DNA of 64,000 bases from positions 2,728,001 through 2,792,000 of the forward strand of contig NC_052139.2 of assembly GCF_016086655.4 (NCBI RefSeq). The letters are read 5' to 3'. This DNA comes from Lepeophtheirus salmonis (Eukaryota > Arthropoda > Copepoda > Siphonostomatoida > Caligidae). Made by a program: the position numbers and the translations under genes. How positions within the stretch are numbered: position 1 is the first letter of the stretch; each line of letters opens with the position of its first letter. The notes under the pieces are model-generated. The model ran no database searches, was not told the origin of the DNA, and saw nothing but the letters and a program-made list of their open reading frames with translations. Shown piece by piece: positions 50,501 through 59,500 of this stretch.

Positions 50501-53500
50501 GGCACACGTTGTGCAAACTTCCAACCAAAAATTCCTCTAGTAATATATACAAAATCATTACTTATCTTGTTTCTTGATTTTAAGTTATATGTAGTTCAAA
50601 TAGATTATAAAAAGATGCCTTAATCTTTAATTCTTCTTTTATTCAATACCCCTCCCCCCCCCCTTGAGTATATGTTTCTTATCAAATTTGTCGAAAATAG
50701 AAAGCTTTTTGCCAATTATTTTTTGTTGTGGTCACAATTTTAAATAAAAACTTTCAATATTCAAAATTTTGTATTTCTTGACAAAAAATTTTGTAAAATA
50801 GTTACTATCTGGGTCATTTTATTTTTTATATCTTCTCCTTTATATTTTTTTAAATTCAAAAATGTTTGTTATTCGGTCAATTTTTTTCTTTCCAGGAAGT
50901 TTTTCTTGACAATTTTTGTTTTGTTTTTGTGGTCACCATCTTTTATTGAAAAAATTTTAGTACTAAAAATTGTGTCTTTTTTGACAAAATTTTTTGTAAA
51001 AAAACTTATTATCTTGGAACTTTTTATACATAACTTGTTTTTATATTTTTATTTTTTAAATTTTAAAAGGTTAGATGGTCAATATCGTCTCTTCCCATAA
51101 ACTTTATCTTTAAGCTTATAAAAAAATAATTGTCAAATTTTGCTTTTTGTCACTTTTTTTTAAATTGTCATATAAGGCGTTTAGTATTTCTTTTTTTGTC
51201 AAAAATCCCATAGTCCCATTTATTTAAATTCTTTACTTGCTTTAGTTATTTTACAAATTGACAAATAGTGTTGTTTTTTAATGAAGCATATAAATAAAAT
51301 AAATGTTTTTCTGGCCAAAATTTGTGGTTGGACAAATGCTCATTAATTCTTATTTAAGACATTTTTTTACTTCAAATGCTTCCGGTCAAATTGGCTATTA
51401 GACAATGCATCAAATTAGTGAATAAAAGAGTTTAAAATAAAATACAGACTCTCATTTATTGGATACATAGTGTTTTTTACTCGAAATACTGCTAAATATT
51501 AAATTCCAATAATACTCTTGTTTTGTTTTTATGCCGTATAAAACGACAGAAATATCATATATTTCTGTTATTCTTATTTACTTCTTTATTGTATATACAA
51601 ATTCATTAATATTTGTTCCTTATAAATTGATATAATACGAAATTATGTTATAAAGCGGTGTTTATCAAACTCTGGTACACTAGTTCCTTTAATGATGTGT
51701 GGAACACGACTATCTTTTTTATCCATTCTCAGCTTCGACTGTCAAAAAGGAAAGGAAGGAAATGGTAGATAGTCTTTTGTATTTTTTTGCCTGTTGTTGC
51801 CAATTATAAATTATAATGTGGAGAATAGTTATTAAATACTATGTACATTGAATTGTTAATTTATCAAAATAAGTATCTATGACTCAGTAGGATTGATAAA
51901 CAAAGGCCCTTGATTGATATAAATTAATATCAAAATCGAAATCTAATGTAATATATTTTTTAAGCTCATAATACGCAGAGTCGGCTCCTTAAAATCATAC
52001 AAGAGTCAACTTATTAAAATTATACACAGAAGTGAACGGACATACACTTCTCAGGAATTGAATAGTAGATAACGCAGAAGAAAAATAAATCTTATTCTTC
52101 AGAATATCAATTGCAAAAATACAGTAAGATTTCCTTTATATAAAATTTAAATAAATGAGTTTGACTTTAAATTAAGGTTTAGCAACAAACTAAAGTACTC
52201 CCTGGCTCATCAAATCATTTTTTTTTTCCTCAAGCTGTTATGATTATTTTGTATTTCTTGAGGAGGGAACGTCATGTAAATATTGAGTTAGTAGCAACGT
52301 GTTATTGTACAAATGAAAAACGGAGATTAACACGAAGGATTTGTTGGAAAATAATCTTCTATATTATTAAAGCAATGTTTATATGTTAATCGACGCCTAA
52401 TATTTCCAGGCAATTCCAGGTACTCCCGCAAGTATTCATACAAATAAAAAACATTAAAACAATTTTCATTGATTTGTCATAATATGTTACTTATATCTAA
52501 AAAAAAGTCCAACTTTTACCTTTGTTTATCGTTCATAGTAAGAAACATATTTTTTTATTTGGATTTTTCGTGGTGGTACTTTGTTAAATGAGAGAAAGAG
52601 AGACACGCAGGAATTAAGTCTACATATATAATATGACGACGTTTTATTTGCAAAAAAAAATATATATATAGATATATGTCTATTATATTAATATATAAAT
52701 ATAATTTTTTTATAAACGCCTACATTTTTATTTTGCAATGATAGGCGGTACTTATGTTATACTACTTGTGTGTGTATAGGTACATATATACTAAAGGGAG
52801 TTGAAACGTATTTCTAAATAACGACTCACTACTTTGTTAGTCAACTTCTTCCAAACCGCTTCTCTCTCTTTCTCTCTTTCTACTACAGCTATTATTCTTA
52901 CTCTTATTGTGCCGTGAATGCTTTATAAAATATCTACCATATATATATATATATATACGTGAAACTTGGCGATAGAAATCTCATTTGATTCCACTTAATG
53001 TATAATAAATACTACTACAGAATAGAACATTATCTTATCATGTTTTAACAATTTAACTTTTTCATTGTATCTATTGTACTCCAGGGCTCCAAATACATAC
53101 ATTCATTTCTTGCAAAGCGTTGATGATTCTTCCCAAATGGACTCGGAAGAAATAGAGTCGATATTTGCATATATATTGTACATGTGATTCGTCAACATAA
53201 CATCAGCTTGGAATGGTTTCCGTGAACATGGATGATTAAGCTAAAATAATTGATTAGTTCTACTCTTTGAACAAACATTTTTGATTTTTTGGGTAGAAAC
53301 GTATGTAGATAAAATTAGGAATAGAGACAAGTTATTCTTAATGAGAGTTTGGATTTGTGAGGCAGACGTCTTTTGAAAATATAAAACTTTTGTAGAAGTA
53401 TTTAGCTGCTACAAAAAGAGATGTGGTTAAGTTATCCTTTGTATTGAAAACAAATTTACACTTTTCAACGTAAACCCTACTTTTTTACATCAGCTGAGTT

Positions 53501-56500
53501 AATTGAATTGGGAAAAATCATATTCCAACAGGAAGACGAAAACTAACTCCATATGGGGATTATTCACTCGTTAAAAATGAACATCTATTCTCTTTTACAG
53601 TATATTTTCTACTATATCCATGATTGTTAACAGCTGAAATTTATATCAAGATTTATTGCAATCTGTTGGTTATACGGATTGAAGCCTCAGTTATGAGATA
53701 CTTTATTACGATTGATAAAAATTCAATACGCAATCTTCAACATAGAAATAGATTTACTTTCATTAAAAAAACTGCAACTTCTAAAACATTATATATAAAA
53801 TAGAAATTTCATTGATAAGCTAAAATCTGTTACTATAATATCTCCATAGAGACAAATAATATTTTCCTGATATAAGAGTTCATTATGGTCCGTAAAAATC
53901 ATATGATCCTTCTTATGGAGTAAAATAGCAAAAAAAAAAAAAAAAAAATTCTTAATTTTTATCCCAACAATCCCAATGCTTTTATTTTGACACATCACAT
54001 ATTTGCTTAGACAATTTGACAAGATTGAACATGTTAAACATTATATTATAACAACAAATCCATTAAATACCCTTTTTTATTGTATTATTTTTTTCTGTTC
54101 TTTGTTAACTTACCTTTATAGGTAGAGCTTGAATTATTAGTACCTATACGACTATACTTATATTCATAGGTGCCTACTTATTTCAGGGAAAAAGATGATA
54201 AATATGTCAACATTATTTTTTTGCTTTTTTATGAGTATTTTTTTTCTTTCAAAATTGACTCTAAACAAATTGTATCACGATTGAAGGAGACCCCATTTTA
54301 GGGGGCTTTGTATAGTTGATATTTTTACTACTACTTAAAATGAGCAAATTTGCAATAAATCTTCATGAAACTCCATCAAATGTCTCTAAGAATAAAAAAA
54401 AAAGACTTAATGTCTTGCTTGTAGCAAATCATAAACACTGATATTTGAATTAAATCAATGTTATATGTACTAAAAATCCATAAAAATGGTTAGATTTGTA
54501 CCCTTTATATGTCACCAATTAGGGAACAGAAAATTAGGATTTAGAAAAGTATCTAATTCTTTCCTTTGTAATAGTGATTTTGTATCTACAACAATATGGA
54601 AATAAGTTTGTAGAACGATGTAATAAGATTTTTTAAATAGATTATGAGAGTCAGCTATATAATAAAACTGGGCCAAAAAGGGATACATCTTAATTATACA
54701 GTAAGGTTAAAGTCCTTTTATTTGTTGGTTCCATTTTGACACACTATTTTCCTTAACATTCATGCAAAAAGGTTTTTCATTTGTATACAACTTTGTTGTT
54801 TAGTTCTCCAATATATACAACATCAACAATTGCTGACGTCACGTAAAAACCTTATATATGTGGTTGGGCAAAACAAGAATGGATCGTTTAAAGAAACGTC
54901 ATCATAAAAATTTATTTTCGGAAAAAAAAAATACTACTTCTGGATATTTGGTCAAAATTGAAGTTGACCAATAAAAAAGTATTCTTCTCTCCACGCCTAT
55001 ACGTCTACTTAGTGAAATGTGACTTCAGCCTCGATTTGGACTTGGTTAAAAGATACAAATTTAAATAAAGTTTGAGTTTCATAAACAGCCTACTTTATTT
55101 CAAAATGTCCATTATTTGAGCACTTTTTCCATATGATGAAAATTGGGAAATTTGGGTATGATATAGTAAATAATAGACCACGATCAATTTAATTAACTTA
55201 TATAATATGTATCTAAATTGAAACACATCAATTTCAGACTTGTCTTACACTAAAAAAAATCATCCCTACCTTCTTACAAGAGAAGGTGAAGTTACGAATA
55301 AACTTCATTTGAAAGTTTAATAAACAGGGGCGTCCGCCAGGGTTGGCTGGAGGCTTGTAGCTCCCTCCGAAAAAAAAAAATATTCTTAAAAAAAATTAAT
55401 GTTTGAAATTTGGATTTCTAAAAATGTATTTTTATATGAATAACTGAGGATTTTTAAAAAATGAATTCAAAAAATTTCATTTTTTTCAAAAATAAAATCT
55501 TTAAATTTAAAGTTGCATTTTTTTGTCTATACACATGGCGTTTCATTTGAAGTTAATCTGTTATATATATTCAAATTTTCCATTAATGAATTACATAAAG
55601 AAACCATATTTATGAAATAAATCACGTAAATCATAAATAAATCTCTTGAATGAAACCCGAGTAGCTATTTTGTAGACTTACGTAAAATAAACTGATTGCA
55701 ATGTACTTAGAGATGGTGTAAATGAAGAACTCAGAGATATCTGCATTAATCACTTGATCTTCTGATCCCTCTGGTATATATTGCATCGTAAAGGCATAGA
55801 AAAGCACAACTCCTATGTTACAAGTACAATTCGAGATTTACGAGTCAAATCTAGTAACATGAATCCTGTGAATTCATATGGACCCATAAATAGAGTGTAA
55901 TACTAGTCAACTGCATTTATTTAATTAGTTAAGCACATGGATATACCCATTTCCAAGGTTGTGCATATAATATGCTAAGTTAATATAAAAACACCATTGA
56001 ACAAAAATCAAGAAAAGGCATATATTCTACTTTTTTTTACATCATATATTCATAGAAATTAATAATTTATAAGCATATTGGAGTCTTGAAGGCGTTGCAT
56101 TTCAACTTCTGGCATAAAGTAGATACCAAAGAGTGTTTACTTTAGTGCATAAACTAAATTTAATATACGATACTTATATTGGCACAGATATGGTCTTTTA
56201 AATACAATCTATCAATGCAGACATTGTTCCAGCTTGCTTTTGTGTTGACGAGTCACACGTTTATATCTATATTATTTCTATTTCTAGTTATATAGGTACA
56301 TTTTTTTATTCTTACATATTATATACACTAGAGTGAGTCAATTTTATTAGTCATCCATCACCAGAAGGCACATAATTACTTATACATATATTTAATAATC
56401 AAAAACACTCCTAATTGCTATATATTATGTATAAGGTCATGAAATCTTAGTGAATTCAACCTGTGTCATTCTTCTCTTTTGTCGTTAGAAAAAAGAGATG

Positions 56501-59500
56501 GCTTTATTCAATAGGCGGTTTACTGACGTCATAATTTCCATTATAATTGAAGGATTGTTATTTTACAAAATAAAGCGGAAAAATTTATTATAAATCTTGA
56601 TTAAACTCCCTCAAATGGGCTAACAAATAAAATAGACATAATACCTGAATTGGATATTAATTAGCGTTTACTCTCATGTCAAAATCCTCAACCATGACTA
56701 CAGATGACTTACAATAATAACTCTGCAACAAATCCTATTGGAAACTCTACTTATTGTATGGACTCACAAGAAAGTTCAATTATGTCTTGAATATAATTGA
56801 ATGAACAAGTAATGGAAGTTTACCACACAGGAGTTAAATAATAATGACAACAGCTGAGGAAAAAAAAACTCATTCTTTAGATTAGCAATTGCAAAAAAAA
56901 GACCTCGGCTTCCTAAAAATACACACGATTTACATCACTATTAATAAGAATAATTTATAAATAGAAATATGCGATAATTATTTGAAGAATACGTAATCTA
57001 CACTAAAGCCATTCTATTTTAGGTATCTTTGTGTTGAGGGCCACATATTGCGACTTGAATTATTGATCTAAAATGTTATTTTTTTATTTATTCTGAGTAA
57101 TTCCTATATGTACGGGGGTGGCCAGAAAAGTTTCCGGTCTAACAAATTTGGAAGACTTTTTTTTTTAATTTTTATTTTTCAACAGTCTCCTTGTAGCTAT
57201 ACACACTTCTCCATATGATGCTCCCAACTCTGTAAGCTGCCGAAATATTACTCGGTCTTTTTTCTCGGAAAAATAATTGTTCACAAGATGCACAATTTGT
57301 TTTTGGCTCAATTATCCGAGTTTAATTGATTTAGACGCGTCAAATTGGAATACAACAAGCATTTATATGTTTTCTATTATTTGAATCTATTTAAAGGGGA
57401 CACTTTCAAAAATAAATAAATAATGACAGCTACTTATTGGGATTTGTTTATTTTCATAAAAACACTACGGCGAAAATGGCTGAAGCTTTGGGCAGTAACT
57501 TAGGACAGATAATAGATAGATGTAACTTGCTTTTACTCACAAGTGCTGCCATCTTCACGTTGATGATAGAAACTTTTCAGACAATCCTCGTATATTGAAA
57601 TGCATTTTGATTGTTGAAGTGAAGTTCTTGTTGATCTGTGGAAGAACAATATTCTTATTTTTATGTAGTTTGAAGCGGAAAATGAGAATATATATGATTA
57701 TTTACTATTTACTTAGTTAGCAACATCCATTTTCCCCACTCCTCCTTCTTCTCTGAAAAGAAAAAGAAAAATATGGTTGTACATAGTTACGTTATGTTAT
57801 AGGGTATTGGTACAATGAAAATGATTATTTATTTACATACATGAAGTGAATAATGGGGTGGAGTTGTATTTATCATCCAGGATTCTATGTATTTATTATT
57901 TTTACTACACAATAGTTTTTTACACCTCACTTTCTAATATCCATATAATTAGTTTTGGGTATTATTTCCTGGGCTCAGATTGTTCTATAAACACAACTAC
58001 TACTTACTTTCATTGTTGTGTAAAACATGACCTGAAAAAAAAAGATGTTGTTTTTATTTTTAGAGGGGGGATGAAATAAGTAAATATATTTACCACTTTA
58101 AAACCGAGTGATAACTCTTAGAAAGTCCACAGCTATAATCCAGGCAAAATACTTAGAATTTGTGAGCAATTAAACAAAATATTTCTCATTTTGACCTTTT
58201 TAGTCTGAAAATTGTTCCTTTTTCTGAAATAAAGAGCATCATAAAAAAGGATTATAATTAATTATACACTAGATTTGATAATTCCTTGATTATATTTTTG
58301 GAGAAACCGGCAAAGAGCCACTTGTTTTGGGAGGGAAAACTATTTATGTGATGAAATCAAGGTTATAATTAGATGATTGGATTTTGGGGAGCTAGATTCT
58401 GACAATAGCCAATGAGAGAAAGGGGGGGATTTGGTGCAAAATTGACCTTTGAATAATCCCCATTGAAACTTGCAATAGAGAAGGAATATTTTTGTGCCAA
58501 ATTGTAAAATCATGATCTTCCATTATAGCAAAAGTTTAGATGTACAATCAGAGGAGGTTATGAAGCCATGGTCCTGCCTAACAAGGCTCCCGGAAATCAT
58601 GACAATTATAGATTTTGAACGGTCTTTTTGTATGTTTAAAACTACCAAATCTGATTGAAGTAAGAAATTAACGGAAGAAAATCTTTTGAAAACCTTGACT
58701 TTATCAATAAATTATGATAACACTAATTACTTTAAAATATCCTTATAAAATTTATTTTTTTATAGAAGTTTCACTACATCAACATTATACAAAAAATTAC
58801 ATCGTATACCACACAATCATTTGAAATAAAGAAGGACCCTTATGTCTATCAGATCTTCTTATTCAAGTCTGAATATTTTGACTTAAATGCGGTTTTAGTC
58901 TACTTTAAATATACAAAAATTCTATTTTTATTTTATTGTTCATTATCTTAATTATCATTGTTTTTGGGCATTGCAGAAAAGTGCCTTGCATAAGTGGTAA
59001 TTATCATTCTAATAATAGCACAAATTTATATGCAAATAACGTATTATGATGAGTAAGACACCTGCATAAACAGGCAGAAGAAAAAAAGAAAGAGAGGAGA
59101 AATATGTTTGAATGTAAACCACGAGATGCGACCCTAAGTAAAACATTTAAATATTTTACTCAAAAAACACAAAAAAAATTATTTTCTTTTAAAAGAATGA
59201 AGTTGAAAAACTAGGCGGAGTGATTACTATTAACTACTCTAATTACAGTCATTAAAAAAAATGAGATCCACCCTGTAATTGAACCAAATTAAGTTTATAA
59301 GATGCCTTTATCTTATGTAGTATGAACCTTTTGTAATGACTAATGTTTTAACTTAAGGAATGTAAAATGAAAATACATACATTAAACTCCATATTATTAG
59401 CATTTTGATTGCAAATTCTTTTACTTTTATGATCTTATAGGAATTTTGTTGGCCTGAGCATGGATACTGCACAATGAGTCGTTTGTTGAACGAGGAACTT

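Larger units (their letters stand above)
44807..59440 (+). other. 14.6-kb sestrin intron filled with transposon relics
   Basis: The donor is GTGAGT, the acceptor CTTATAG. It contains family A (45.0, 56.7 kb), C (45.15 kb), G (45.5, 49.2, 55.3 kb), B (48.1, 48.9 kb) and four mariner-type relics (46.5, 47.0, 50.0, 57.1 kb), plus a degenerate 200-bp tandem repeat (50.7-51.1 kb). The stretches 51.1-55.3 and 57.6-59.4 kb hold only AT-rich sequence that I cannot assign. Confidence 0.7.
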
